Of a DNA stretch of 64,000 nt, positions 42,700 to 55,950 are shown one piece after another. How positions within the stretch are numbered: position 1 is the first letter of the stretch; every line of letters starts with the position of its first letter. The notes under the pieces were generated by a model. It was given only the letters and a program-made list of their open reading frames with translations, was not told the DNA's origin and did not search any database. The stretch comes from Salticus scenicus. Its lineage: Eukaryota > Arthropoda > Arachnida > Araneae > Salticidae. The position numbers and the translations under genes are program-made. The stretch lies in the NCBI GenBank assembly GCA_963930645.1, contig OZ005651.1, forward strand, positions 127,171,731 to 127,235,730, read 5' to 3'.

Positions 42700-43665
42700 A
42701 AATCTTTTTGTAAAAAAATAAAACCAACTCCAAAAAGCAACTACTATTCAAACAACTAAGAAAAAAAAAATTGGCATGAAATGAAACTGAAAATTGCGAC
42801 TAAAAGTATAAAAAAATTTCCTTCGCCAAACAACCTATAACACTACAATGAATCATAACTTTTGAAGTCGGCGCAAAATTAAATAAAATTAAATTAGTTT
42901 TTAAAGGTTTGCTTTTAGATCGGTAGCAACAAATGCTGTTGTCTCGAATGATCCATTTTCATGTTTCCTTTATTATTTTATCACTGTATACAATTGGTCC
43001 ATTAGTAACATCTACATAGAACAGTGAACATTCTTCACAATGAGATATTTATATTTCTACGAAGTTAGAGTTTCCTTTGCAAATTTGGTATGACTTTGAT
43101 AACTATCATCCTTGGTGGCTTTTGGATTTGGCGATCAAAACATAATGCAAAAATATACACGCAAGATGTATATTTTCATAATATATATTGTCCGAAGTAT
43201 TGTTTCATATTCTTGATTACTCTCTTAATATACCTTATCAAAATAATCATGATATACCAAAGAAATTAAATATGTTTGCCAGATAATTTTGCAATTTTTC
43301 TTTCACTAAAGACGTCAGATACCAGCATCTTCGTCAACTTTTGCTGCTTACGAAATCTTATTTGTTTTCTTGAATCAAAGTAGTTTTCGGCTGCGTTTTG
43401 CAGGTGACAATGTGAGATGTGTATTTTGAATAGGATTTGATTTTTGTATCGAATAAAGGTATTAAATTTTATTTAATTTTGCGTCGACTTCAAAAGTTAT
43501 GATTAATTGTAGTGTTATAGGTTGTTTGGCGAAGGAAATTATTTTATATTTTTAGTCGCAATTTACAGTTTCATTTCATGCCAATTTATTTTTTTTTTCT
43601 TAGTTGTTTGAATAGTAGTTGCTTTTTGGAGTCGGTTCTATTTTTTTACAAAAAGATTTTATTTT
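42700..43665. mobile_element. Foldback element with ~190-bp arms
   Basis: Left arm (about 42705-42894: caactccaaaaagcaactac, ccttcgccaaacaacctata, cttttgaagtcggcgc) is complementary to the right arm (about 43462-43660: gcgtcgacttcaaaag, taggttgtttggcgaagg, gtagttgctttttgg). The 570-bp spacer includes 43130-43320, related to the spacer of the foldback at 27983-28646 (gatcaaaa, gatgtatattttc, ttactctcttaatata). No coding. Confidence 0.75.
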
Positions 43666-44029
43666 TCTCTTTTCAGTGAAAACTTATTCATATAGCAGAA
43701 CATTTGAAGACGTTCGACGGCAGTTTCACAAATCACAACTTCCAAGAAAAGTGACATAACTCAAAAAATGGTTTATGTCACTGAAAAATACATGAAACGC
43801 ACCCAATGTGAACAAAAAAGTTATATCTCCATCTAGAAAGTTATCCGCTCGAGAGACAGTTGTGCCAGTTTTATTCTAGTCAAGTTATTTTTAAGATGAT
43901 TTTTCTCAAATGCTGCATTTTTAAGTTGTGTCACATTTCCTGCCTGTATTGGATATGAGCAAAAAACTATCTATTGAATGAACATACGTTAAATTAAAAA
44001 GTCTTTAGAAATGTAAAGAACGGATACGC

Positions 44030-45760
44030 TGTTTAAAACGTCTATGCGTTAATTGATGTGACCGCTTACAATAACCATACTTTCAATTTTACGTAGCATA
44101 AATGTCACCCGCTACGCTACAACATATGCAATGTCATTCAAGTGTGCACAAAATAGGAAATAGTGAAAAATCAAGTACACGTTTTAAGCGTTCTGTTTTC
44201 AGCATTAATGTCTAAACTATCTTTTCGTACTAAATCGATGATGCTCTGCAATATTTAAACTCACCTTTTTCCCTGTCTTGAACCGTTTCCGAGATATTAA
44301 CGCTAACTCGACTGTTTTCCACAAGGTGGCGCTGTAGGCGGTTGAATCACGTAGCAAATATCCACTTTACTATACTTACATACCACTTTTATGTTTATAG
44401 CTGCAGCTGTTCAGCAGTTAAGAGTCGGGACTTACTTTTCGGGGAACCCTGTATTTTCTTTTGATCGTAAAGATATTACAATGGGACCTATTTCAGACCA
44501 AGACCTTTACGATAAAACAAAAAGTATCAAAATATGATTATCCTTTCAGAAGTTATGAGCTAACAAACAAAAACAAAAACAAAAGAACATACGCTTTGAA
44601 TTGAGAACCTCCTCCTTTTTAAAGTGGGTTAATTAGAGCATCTCTTATGGAGTTATAAGCTTACAAACACCAACAACAACACATAGCTCGAATTAAGAAC
44701 ACGCTCCTTTCTGAAGTTGGTTGAAAATGACTGCGCTAATCGATGTGACCGCTTACAGTAACAGTACTTTGAACCACATAGTATATACCTGTCATCCGCT
44801 ACGCTGCAAAGTGTGCAACGTAGTTCAAGTGTGCACAGTGTAGGAAATTGAGAACAAACAACTGCACATTTTAAACGTTCTATTTTTAACACAATAAGGT
44901 CTAAAAACTGTCTTTTCGTAGTAAATGGATGATCCTCTTCAATTTCGTAATTAACTTTCTCCCATCTTGAACCGTTTTTGAGATAGGAGCGCTAATTCCG
45001 CTGTTTTTCACCAGATGGCGCTTTATTTTCTTTAGATTGTAAAGATATTGCACTGGGACGTACTTGAGACCAAGATCTTTACAACAAATCAAAAAGTATT
45101 AAGTAACCGTATTTTAAACTATATAGCGTATGTCTAACCAGCTACGCTGCAAGGTGTGCAATGTAACTCAAGTGTGCATAGTGTAAGAAATTGCGAACAA
45201 ACAAATGCACATTTTTAGCATTGTATTTTTAGCATCTATGTCTAAACTATCTTTTCGTACTAAATCGATGATGCCCTGCAATTTTATAATTCACTTTTTC
45301 CCCCTGTCTTGAATCGTTACCGAGATAGGAACGTTAGCATGAATGTCTAAACTATCTTTTTGTACTAAATCGTGATACTCTTCAACTTTGTAATTCACTG
45401 TTTTCTCTAGAACCGTTTTCGAGATGGGAACACTAACTCCGCTATTTTCCACCAGGTGGCGCTGCATGCGGTTTAACCTTGTACTGCATAGCCACTTTTC
45501 TATACTTACATACCATTTTTATCACTATAGCTGCAGTTGTTTAGCAGTAAAAAGTGTTAGGACTGATTTTTTTGGGCACCCTGTATTTTCTTTTGATCGT
45601 AAAGATATTACAATGGGACCTATTTCACACCAAGACCTTTACGATAAAACAAATAGTATCTAAATATGATCATCCTTTCAGAAGTTATGAGCTAACAAAC
45701 ATAAAAAAAACATACGGTTTGAATTGAGAACCTTCCTTCTTTTTTGAAGTCGGTTAAAAA
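44030..45760. repeat. Imperfect direct repeats, about four units
   Basis: Shared blocks recur in one orientation: actatcttttcgtactaaat (about 44218, a variant at 44908, 45248, and a variant at 45349), gtaaagatattacaatggga (about 44467 and 45598, a variant at 45038), tttccacaaggtggcgctg (44318) and tttccaccaggtggcgctg (45446), and gaattgagaacc...gaagt(c/t)ggtt (about 44598, 44683, 45720). Spacing is irregular, so it is a mosaic rather than a clean array. Probably copies of one dispersed repeat inserted or amplified head-to-tail. Confidence 0.7.
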
Positions 45761-46037
45761 CTACAAAACTATTAAATTTAATTTCTCAAATTATTTTTAA
45801 TGCATTAAGACTAACGATATTTAAAGTTCGACAATTTTGGTTAACGAATAAAAATTAATAAATAAAACTTTTTCGAAATGAAAATACCTTTCAACGATTA
45901 TGGTAGCTAAAGAACTGTTGTAATGAAATATTATTAGATATATTATTCATTCTTTTTAATTATAGTTTTTAATATATAGTTTTTAATTTTTCACGTTTCT
46001 ATTGTTAATTTATGAATGAAAATAATCTAATTTAATG

Positions 46038-46263
46038 TACAGTCGGTAACAAAAGTATCCGAACACTAGCAAAAATTCCTATGTAAAAAAGGTAGAGTTA
46101 ATACCGTTTTGTTAAATAAATCCTTGTCGAATCATGTTCTTGGGCTGACTAAGAACATGATTCGACAAGGATGGATTTATTTAAAAAAAAAAAAACTGTA
46201 TTAACGCTACTTTTTTATATATGAATTTTCGCTAGTGTTCGGATACTTTTGTTACCGACTGTA
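46038..46263. mobile_element. TA-flanked palindromic MITE
   Basis: TA then CAGTCGGTAACAAAAGTATC on the left; gatacttttgttaccgactg then TA on the right. Arms continue cgaacactag / ctagtgttcg and an inner palindrome tcgaatcatgttctt / aagaacatgattcga. A truncated relative lies at 26879. Tc1/mariner-type by its TA target. No coding. Confidence 0.9.
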
Positions 46264-46367
46264 CTCTGCTCCGAATTTTCACCCTGCTTTTCCCCGAAAA
46301 AAGTATATACATACATTATTCATATACTCCCAAACAGGTATGCACATTTACGTATGTACAGTGATAA

Positions 46368-46398
<31 letters not shown>

Positions 46399-47357
46399 CT
46401 CTTCCCCGACTAATTTCATCATAAATTATCGTAGAAACATGCGGCTGATGCCTATCGATAAATAAATTATATCACACACAAAAGTATTATATCCATTCAC
46501 ATAGTAACCGGAAAAAGGTATAATAATTTTAAATATAATATAAAGTAAAGTAATGCAAGTTAAAAAACGATGCGTACGTCTAAACTTACTTGAATAACTA
46601 TTTTAAGTCATGCGTCTGCAAAGTAATGTATGACACAAATGATAACAAGTGACAGCCCCCTAAGAGCAATAAAAATTCAAATGCCACTATAATTCGAAAA
46701 ACAGTGATAGGAATGAACTGTAAATTTGGAAACCCATATTTTTGATGATGTCCGTTCTATTCGTGCAAACATTAATGTAGGTCATAATTGCATAAGAAAT
46801 TTGTTCATTAAAACATTTCATAAATAAAATTTATTTTTATTTTTTATTTCTTCTTCTTATTTTTTTTTTTTTTAATGTGCACCAAAATCAAAACACTATT
46901 AATAAAACTTACTTCATTTTACTTCTGAAATGTTTAAGTAACAATAAGTAATAAACAACACAGAAAATACTGTATCAAAACATATTCTTATATCACTAAA
47001 GCACACATATTACATCTCTTTTTTGTATTTTGAACGTCATAAATCTTCGAATACTTTGTCCTAAACAGCAGACGAGAAATGCACGATGATTTTTATTGGT
47101 AAAAACCGTGGTTTATTCACGCCAGTAAAATATTTAAACGACCAACAATCTGCTACATTATACTTTTCAGATTTTCCGTTTAAGCCTATAAAAGCATTTT
47201 TCTTTAGATTTATGACTCTGCTTAAATTTTATGTTACGGCTCTTGTAGAATTTTGATGAGGGTTACATTTATACTTCAGATTTATTTATGTTCTTGTTTA
47301 AATATTTTTAAAATATTGTTATAAATACACCATAGGTAATTGTATGAACATATTTGC

Positions 47358-47392
<35 letters not shown>

Positions 47393-47798
47393 GAGATTTA
47401 TTTGATCATAATAAAGATTGCTTAATATTGCTGCCCCAAAGTTAACTTAAAAACAGTTTGAATTTCAACACTTAAAAGCCTGTACTAATGTAACATATTT
47501 AAACTGCTAATATAGAACGTACTATGATAACTTAAATATCGCTATTTTAATATTTCAAACTGAACAAATAATGACTCTATAAGTTTAAACTAATTTATTA
47601 TTTGGATGTATCATTAGTAAAAACGACCCCAAGAATGAACTTTTATTACTCTACGCAGAATGTCCCACAATTTTAAATTGTTGGAAAAAACGCTCTGAAT
47701 CATGACTTAATTTATAAATTTAGCTATAAGTAAACTATTTTATTTAGTTTCTAGTTTACAAAATATTTCTACTTTGTAACACTTGCTAAAAACATTAC
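46264..47798. other. AT-rich spacer, nothing recognised
   Basis: (AAT)n at 46368-46396 and a T run at 47362-47388; no other features. Confidence 0.5.
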
Positions 47799-47846
47799 CC
47801 ATTGCGCACTACTACTGCGACGTTAAACTCAACCAACCAACCAACC
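47799..47846 (+). repeat. SINE 3'-tail fragment
   Basis: cattgcgcactactactgcg then acgttaaactcaaccaacca matches the tail of the SINE at 6556-6905. The 5' part is missing. Confidence 0.5.
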
Positions 47847-48224
47847 TTGTTAAAAAAACTGTTTTGTTTATATTACTGTTCTTTATGAATGTAATAGCAG
47901 ATATTGTTATTAATTCTTCTTTCGCTGAATCATATACACAGACAAGTAATGCCCACAAAAATATAAGTCTTTATGTAACCCATAAAGATTAACGTCTTCA
48001 ATTAAGTTTAGAGCAGTATTGTATCAAAATGCCTTAAAAACTACTGTTGAATAAAAAAGAATAAGATATTTGTAAACAAACGCCATAAAATGCACAAACA
48101 CGCAACAATTATTTCGGGTCGCATTAATAAAAGATATTTGCTATAAAACGTACTGAAATATTGGTATTGAATGTAAATAAATAAAAGCTTCGTAAGCAAA
48201 TAATTTAAATAACGAATATTCCTG

Positions 48225-48340
48225 CAGCATGCTGCATTCGTCTTTTCTGTTTTTCGCCTGATGAAGGGTCGTGCTTAATTATTTCGACCTGAAACAACCA
48301 TTTCATGTTTTTTTCCAATTTATGGCATTTTTTTAACAAT
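48225..48340 (+). repeat. Dispersed repeat with hammerhead-like core
   Basis: CTGATGA at 48258-48264, AGGGTC, a loop, GACCT, GAAAC at 48291-48295. Stem II would pair AGG(G)TC with GACCT, one bulge. No complementary stem I strand was found, so it may be coincidence or a relic. A relative at 9105-9185 has the same loop sequence (gtgcttaattatttc) but altered core letters. Confidence 0.35.
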
Positions 48341-49131
48341 TTTTTATACAATATGATTCAGCATGACCCATCATCAGGCACTGTAACTAAATTACACCTC
48401 TCTACAATGTGTTTGAGAATGTTCGGGTGTAGGGTTCTATTTCTAGCGTCGCTGATGCTCTCTGGACTGTTCATTCTGTATATGTATCTTTATTAAATCA
48501 CTCGTAAATTTATGGTCTGGATTATTCAATAAGGACATTGCATTAGTGCCAAAACGCATCTATCAATATCAATATAATTTATATATGGGCAGTGGTTTAA
48601 ACTTAGTGTTAAACAAGAGTGACATCTTTGGTAAAAGTAAAACGTTAAATGTATACTAATCGTGATCATAGGCTTCTGAATAGGTAAATATTGCAAATAT
48701 AAAAAGATCTTCCGGTGTACATTAAAATTATTTCTTTTTAAATGTTTTAATAAAAGAAAATGTTATTTTTTCTTTTATTTTATATTTTCCTTATGCTTCA
48801 TGGAAGCAATAAAATAAAAATTTATGATTTTTTAATGAGAAAAAAATACAAATGTAATCATTTCTAATGAATTGGTTTCAGTTTTACACATTACTGTGTG
48901 TATTGGAAGCGTAGAAAAAATAAGCAAATGGAAATATAATCTGAATTCTAATCATTAAAAATATTAATAAAAACGCCTTATTTTAGGTGTGTGAGTGCAT
49001 GACCATAAGGAAATTAGAAATTTGAAAGGTCATTGTTTCGCATGATAAGGTAATTTTTTTATTAGACTAAATTTTATTAGAATTCAGGATAAAAATACAC
49101 AAAAAAGAACTTTTTAATAAAAGAAAAATTA
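48341..49131. other. AT-rich spacer, nothing recognised
   Basis: No supported feature. Confidence 0.4.
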
Positions 49132-49470
49132 TCTCTATATATATAATAAAATGTGTGTGTTTCCGACGCTTCGTAGGCAAACGGCTATAGAATTTTGCAT
49201 GGAGGTCCGTACTGACTTTTCCTGATGCAACTCAAAATCCGATTTCCAAAATTTTGATAGGTTTTTTTTATTAATTAATTAATTAATTTTTTTAAATTAA
49301 GTTTTCAAATGGTCATCGCTAGAGATAGATATTTAAAATAATGCGGCTTTCCGGGGCTCATTAGCTCATTTGGTTAGAAAGCAAGGCTGATAACGCGACG
49401 GTCTTGGGTTCGATCCTCCAAGAGCAACTGTGTTCCTTTTTTTGCAGATTACTAATTGAAAATGTGTCAA
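49132..49470 (+). mobile_element. Helitron-type 5' end region
   Basis: A then TCTCTATATATATAATAAAA and tgtgtgtgtttccgacgc has the A|TC plus TA-rich start seen at the other Helitrons here (6526, 28891, 29658). The region includes a tRNA-like relic. A matching 3' hairpin with CTAG was not found, so the right limit is arbitrary. Confidence 0.4.
49353..49426 (+). pseudogene. tRNA-Ile-like pseudogene
   Basis: Starts ggggctcattagctcatttg and contains loop ctgataa (anticodon GAT), then gggttcgatcctcc. The D arm, anticodon stem and acceptor stem all have mismatches (the acceptor 5' GGGG has no partner). It looks like a decayed tRNA-Ile copy or the head of a SINE. Not expected to be charged. Confidence 0.55.
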
Positions 49471-52400
49471 TTGCGAAAAGAAAATATTTTTGTGTCTTTA
49501 CAGTATCCTAGAACGTATAAAAAACTTGATGAGTGTTTTTTTTTTAATTAATTAATTAATTTTTTTTTTTCAGATGCTGGGACTTTCTGGTGCAACTCTT
49601 ATCATAGAGTGATGATGATAATCTTTCCGAAAAATATTTGTCCAAAAAACATAATTCTTGAACAATAGCATGGTCACTTTTCGTCCAGTTTAAACTATTT
49701 CAATGAAATTGTTTTTAGTTTTTATTTATGAAGTGATTTAAAGTATAGTAATTAATGTCTTTTTGAAAATTCTTTTCAATATAATGACTAGCGGAGCAGG
49801 TTTAAAACAATATTTTAATTCTTAAAATTACAATAAATAAATAAATAAATAAAGTATGAAGTTTAAAATACAATTTAAAGAATTTCAAATCTTATACGTA
49901 AAAAGTCTATACAGACATATTCTACAGTAAATAATTACTCTTGATATATTTCATCATCAATGAATAAGATACACTGAGAAAAAACTGTAACTGACATCTA
50001 GAATCTAAATTGTGGCTCTATAAAAAATAGTTCCATGTCATCCTTATAAATTCTAATCCTCGTGGAAAGCGAGTTCTAGAAGCCCCCATAGAATTCTAGA
50101 GCGTTTGCCTATATTATCGAGGGCAAAGTTATTTAAAAATCTCTGCAAATAAATGAGACTACAAGAGGCGGGTTTCAGCAACTATAATCTTGGTTTATTA
50201 CCTAATTCTAGATAATCAAGCGAGAATTTCTCGCAATACGAAAGATTCAGAATATTCGGAATATTCAGAATATTGTTTCACCATCTAGAAATGTGTAAAC
50301 TAGGAATTCTAGATCATTTCGTCTATTCAATTTATTGGCGTGCTTTATGCACATAACTTGGAAATCTATATTTCTAGTTAAGGGATTTAGAAAATGGTCA
50401 CTTATTCATTCTAAAGGAGGGCGATATATTTTTTTTCTTAGTGTAAATGGCGTCAGTAAATAAGCAACCGAAACATTTAATTAAAAATATATCTATAATT
50501 TTTTATTTATCAAACTTTTAAGAATTCTGCTTCTTTGGTATTTTTAAAATATACTGCATATTTCTATACAGTATCTGATAATTTGATATGTATTCTTGTC
50601 ATTTTTCAATGCACAGCATTCTAAATCTTAACATTTTTACAATAAGTTTATTTCGCTTATAAAATTTTCAAAAAAAAGCTTTTTAAAAGAAAATTTTCAA
50701 AACTGTTTTTCGCATTTTCTCATGTGCATAAACACCTTGAAAATGTTTAAGATTAATTAACATTAAAAAAAAAAAAAATACGATACTAACTAGTATTGGG
50801 AGAGGACAAAAAAAGACAATTTCTAAGTACTTAATTGGGTTTTTTTGTCTCTTTAATTTTTATTTTGTACACTTCCTTCGATTTCTCCTGAAAAATGACG
50901 AAAAAAATCTTTTTCGATTTCTTCCACAAAATTTTTTTATATTGCTTTCTAGTGCAAAACTCTTTTTCAATTACTTTATTTCACAAAACTTAAATTTAAA
51001 AAAAAAAAAAGCCTGTTTTATTTATTTATTTTTTTATTAAACTTAAGAGCTTCTATTGTTATCGAAGTAATGCGCAGTTTTATCGTAGGGTTGTCTTACT
51101 TAAATCTATATTTTAAATTCATTATTAGTTTTTATAAATAATAATAATAATAATAATTTCCAACATTTAGTATGTCTCTGGTTACCAATTCAATGTTGAT
51201 ATTAGCAAGCATTTTTTTTTTCTTTTAAACAACAAAAATAATAATTCCAATCTGATTTACAAAATATTTTAATGAATTTGAAAAGTTAGGATTTTTCTGT
51301 GAATTGCTATAATTAATAAAACTGAAATTAAACCAGAAAAATTTTCACCGTTTAAGAAAATTTCTGAAACTAAAATAAAATCTGAAGCCAAGATAGATCT
51401 TTATTTTATTTTATTAAAAACCACAAACATTTAATATTTAACCTGTGATCACATTTCTGTGTTTTAAAGAGTGCTAGATTTTGGAAGTGACTAAAATCTA
51501 AATTTATTAAAATATGGTGTCTTTTGGTAACAATTTGATTTTGGAACAATAAAAAACTTTATGTACGTAATATAGTAATTTCAGTTAATTTTTCTCCTAT
51601 GAACGTTTGTTTCTTTATAATTCTTTAGAAATTATTTGCATTCAAGCATAAAATATTGAACTGTCCAATAATATATTAATGCTTAAGTTTATTCTATTTA
51701 TCTTCATGTTTTCTTACATTTTTCAGACTTTCGTTTGAGACATTGGAAGAAACCAGCACTCTTTGTATTTTTTTTTTTAAGGTAAAATATAATTTTTTAA
51801 AATTTATACTTTAAAATTGCATAAGTGTGAATGTCATAATATCCGATTATGAAACCATCAGAAATATCTTTTCAAATGCGGAAGTAAACCTAAATAGGAG
51901 ACGGTTGTCTACATCAACGAAAACTATTGATAGTAATAAGTGAATTTATGCATCCACAATTTTAGTGATTTTTTTTTTCTTTTAAACAGGAAAACTAATG
52001 CTGACAGTAATAATAGTTTTACATTAAACTACCATTTTAAATTAACACTTTAATTAACATCAGTCTAATATATTAACTTTAGTACTGTCACTTTAACAAT
52101 GGTGTTGTTTATAATACTAAGAGTCACATTCTATGAATCACTTGCTTACAAGAACAACAACACTAACAGTCACATACAGCAGTGTATTAAATATAAGTTT
52201 CTTGCTGCGCAATAAAATCTAAAAAACAACTCTAATGTTCGTCCCAAAATCATAGCATAGAAGCGTCCTCTGTTTGCTTGTCTATGTGTGTCGTGTGTGT
52301 GTGTGTATAAATATAGAGAGGAGGGTGTCAGTAGATGTTTCTTAACTTTCTTTACTTATGTCATTTCTTCTTGAATCAAAAATACTTTATTTCTTTTAAT

Positions 52401-52479
52401 TATTAACAGGCTGTTTAGTTTTTGAAAGTAAAAAAAAAAAAAAAAAAAAAATCATATTTCAATTAATTTGCTAAATAGA
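49471..52479. other. AT-rich spacer, nothing recognised
   Basis: Contains (TTAA)n-like words at 49545-49562, A/T runs, (AAT)n at 51136-51157 and (TG)n at 52288-52303. About 50020-50430 repeats ttctaga-type words irregularly. No coding family seen. Confidence 0.45.
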
Positions 52480-53200
52480 ACCTCGCAGAACTATCTGCAA
52501 AGTTTTAAGTTCCAACCGGGGTACAATTCGTAAAATTACAACCTTAGCAACGCTTGACAAAGGAGCATAAATTAGTTCACTTAGAATTACCCAAAAATAT
52601 GTTTCGCTTGAAGATATATGGAAATGTATAGTTTTTTCGGAAGAGAAAAATTTAATTTTAATGGGTCAGACAGCTTTAAAAAATACTGGCATTATATTTA
52701 AAAAAAAAAAAAAAAAACCTAACTTTTCCAAGCGGCAATATGGAGAGGGATCAGTAATGGTATGGGGAGCGTTCGCTGTTAATGCACGTTACCAATTGTT
52801 GCAATTTATACCAAAATGACATTGTATCAAGATATGCTGGGTGATAATTTGCTTCCCATTATCACTCTAGTTATATGAAGAGATTGGACATTTCAGCCAG
52901 GATAATGCCAGCATCCTAACTGGTCATTCAACAAAAGCTTGGTTTGAAGCAAATGAAGTCAGTCTGCTTAATTGGATATTCTGTAGTCCGGATTTAAACC
53001 CATTAGAAAATATTTTGAGCATACGTGCGCAATCTGTTAATAAGGACATGTGACAATATCGAGGGAAAGGCGAACTCATCAATGTGATCAAGAAAGCATG
53101 AGAAAATATCAAAAAGAAACTTTATTTCAACTTAGTTCAACGATGAAAGATCGACTGATAAAAGTCATTGAAAAAAAAAAAGTAAATTTGTGGGATATTG
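52480..53200 (+). pseudogene. Tc3-like transposase relic
   Basis: Fragments in several plus-strand frames follow the order of a Tc3/Tc1 transposase: RLTKEHKLVHLELPKNM (about 52549), then KFNFNGSDSFKKYWHYI, QYGEGSVMVWGAFAVNARY, an incomplete linker, FSQDNASILTGHSTKAWFEA (second catalytic Asp), LLNWIFCSPDLNPLENIL (catalytic Glu in LEN), and SMRKYQKETLFQLSSTMKDR near the end. Stops, frameshifts and an A run of about 18 at 52700-52717 interrupt it. The first catalytic Asp position reads FSEEK instead of FSDEK. Terminal repeats were not identified. Distinct from the Tc1 at 31150. Confidence 0.7.
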
Positions 53201-54714
53201 ACTTAATATCTTCATTCACAACTCGTCGACGATTTATTTCCAAGATGAAGTGCCATTTTACATATGTTCATAACCTATGTTTATGTTTTTTAATTTCTTT
53301 TCAAAGAAAGAGTAATATTATTTTTTTTTGTGTTTAACTATGTTTTATACCTTTTTTGTTAATATATTTTGCGGCCTTATACTTTTTCCAGAGCCTTATA
53401 TGTGCAATATTATGTGTATATGCGAAATTTTGAAGTTTTGTACAACTGTCGGCTGCTGAAATAGGACCGATAAAACTAAATGCAAGCAAAAAATATCAGC
53501 CTACTCAAACTTCCTTTTTAAGATTGTAATCGTCTAAATTTCAATAAAATAAAATAAATTAAGCGTAGAGGATTTTAAAGTTGAAACGAGAAGATTTCAA
53601 ACCAATTTAGGTTATGTTAACTATATATAGCTACTTTTTTTTTGGCTCGAAAATGCATTGCGTCTGTAATAGGTTCATTTGGCAGGTGGTTTACGATAAC
53701 TTCACCATGTACATAGTGCAACGATTATGGAAAACGAGAGATTCGGTCAGCAAACAAGAAACCAATCAATCTGAAAAGGAAATGTACTAATTTAATTTAA
53801 AACATGTTATTTAGGAACTTAATGTCATTTTGCAATCTTTATCTGGTTTTGATCTTTTTTCTGTTTCTTTAATATATTTTTTAAATGAATTTTTGTAATT
53901 CATTTAAATTTCTTTTATTTTTTCTGATTTTTATTTAATTATTGAATTGAAATATCCACTCCCAATACAAAAATATTTGTTTACAAATACCTTACAACAT
54001 TGTCATTTAAGTGAAATTATTATTATTAACAATATAATTGCAGTTATAATTAAGCGCAATCTCTCCTACCATATTAAATGAGATTGCGCGAAGAAGTTCT
54101 CTTGGTTTTATTACAGCTGTCCTTTTACTTTATAGCAGAACAACAAAATGGTAATGCATAAAAGAAGAATAAACTTCAAATTATGCACCAACAGTTTAAC
54201 AAAAAAATTAATATTTAGATTTTTTATGACGTTCTATTGAATTGTGCGCAAACTCTCCTAGCTTTACCTTATATCTTATCTAATCAAGGGATGGGTAAAA
54301 ATTTAAATTTGTACATATATTTTAAAACTCAACAACTCTTCCCACTTTGAAGTATATTAATACAGCTAAGGGTTGAGAAAATAACACTGGACACTCCATA
54401 TACAAATATATTAGTTTCATTCTGTTTAAATTCTGTTAAATATCTTTAAAGATTCAAATCTCCATTCATTTACAAAAGTTAATACAAATGAATTATTTTA
54501 GTTTTAAATTCCTTCCTAATAATAAATTTTATTATGCGTTAATATATTTGCAAACAATTTCTTTTTACTCTATTGCAGAAGTATTTTATCATTTGAGAAA
54601 CAGATTTGGTATTGCAGAGATATTAACATTTACTAATTTAGTGTACATACGCATTTTATGCATTTATATATATCTATCTAGGTACATACACACACATACA
54701 TACATATATATATA
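53201..54714. other. AT-rich spacer, nothing recognised
   Basis: No supported feature; a (TA)-rich microsatellite leads into the Helitron end at 54690-54714. Confidence 0.45.
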
Positions 54715-55009
54715 CTAGCAGGCTTTGCCCATGTCGCTGGGCGCAATATTTAAAGGTTTTCTTTTTAATTGAATAATTGAAATGTTTATATAAATATATT
54801 TCGATTGGCGACTATTTTCTTCACAGTTTTAGTATGGGATCTCCTTGACAATATCAAACATTTTTTGAACTCGAATCTGTGCAACAAAATTATTATTAAA
54901 ACGAATATTCTCGAAAACAGTCAAATAGAAATGTTAATTCTTCGAATATTCTGGAAACAGTTGAAGCTGTTACTCGTACCGTAAAAGTCACTACTTAATC
55001 AATGGTCTA

Positions 55010-55490
55010 ATCAGAGAACGCACGTAAGTCGTTTTCGCAGCAATCACTATAACGCACGTATGTATGCTTCACGCTCATGAGGGGGAAAAAAAATCCCTGG
55101 ACACCCCTACGCCGCTGTGCATAATTTGAAAACGCACGAAACTCGGTTCCACGGGATTCACTATCACGAATGTTAAAACCAAAAAACATCACTGGACACC
55201 CCTACCTCGTTGTGCATGAATCCTAGAACACACGAAACTGGGTTCCGCAGCAATCACTATCACGCATGTTAAAACCAAAAAACATCACTGGACATCCCTA
55301 CCTCACTGTGCAAGAATCTGAAAACGCACGAAACTCGGTTCCACGGCAATCACTATCACGCATGTTAAAACCAAAAAACATCTATGGACACCCCTAACAC
55401 GCTGTGCATGAATCTGAAAATGCACGAAACTCGGTTCCGCGGCAATCACTATCACGCATGATAAAAAAAAAAAAAAATCAATGGACTCCC
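55010..55490 (-). repeat. 96-bp tandem array, five units
   Basis: ctggacacccctac or variants at about 55097, 55192, 55288, 55384 and 55482. Each unit has aacgcacgaaactcggttcc, gcaatcactatcacgcatg and ttaaaaccaaaaaacatc. Units are 85-95% alike by eye. Confidence 0.9.
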
Positions 55491-55950
55491 CTACCTCAAA
55501 TCAATGAAAATCGAATAAACCAATCAAATCTCTCGTAATTCTTCAAAGCGTAGCTCTAGTTCAACGTAAAATACATTCAAATCAATGAAAATCAAATAAA
55601 CCAATGAAATCTCTGCTAATTTCTCATAACGTAGCTCTAGTTCAACGTAAAATACACTCAAATCAATGAAAATCAAATAAACCAATCAAAGCTTTCGTAA
55701 TTCCTCAGAACGTAGCTCTAGTTCAACGTAAAATACACTCAAATCAATGAAAATCAAATAAACCAATGAAATCTCTTGTAATTCCTCAAAACGTATCTTT
55801 AGTTCAACGTAAAATATATTCAAATGATTGAAAATCAAATAAACCAATCAAATGTCTTGTAATTCCTCATAACGTAGCTCTAGTTCAATGTAAAATACAC
55901 TCAAATCAATGAAAATCAAACAAACCAATCAAATCTCTCCTAAGATTCTC
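55491..55950. repeat. 81-bp tandem array, five units
   Basis: tagctctagttcaacgt or close variants at 55551, 55632, 55713, 55794 and 55875, a spacing of exactly 81 each time. Units also share caaatcaatgaaaatcaaat and aaaccaat. Confidence 0.92.

Noticed and set aside
49353..49426. Functional tRNA-Ile
   Set aside because: The acceptor, D and anticodon stems are all mismatched; only the T-loop/B-box region is well preserved.
55010..55950. Possible CRISPR array because of regular spacing
   Set aside because: Whole 81- and 96-bp units are repeated with no unique spacers, and the context is a eukaryotic Helitron.
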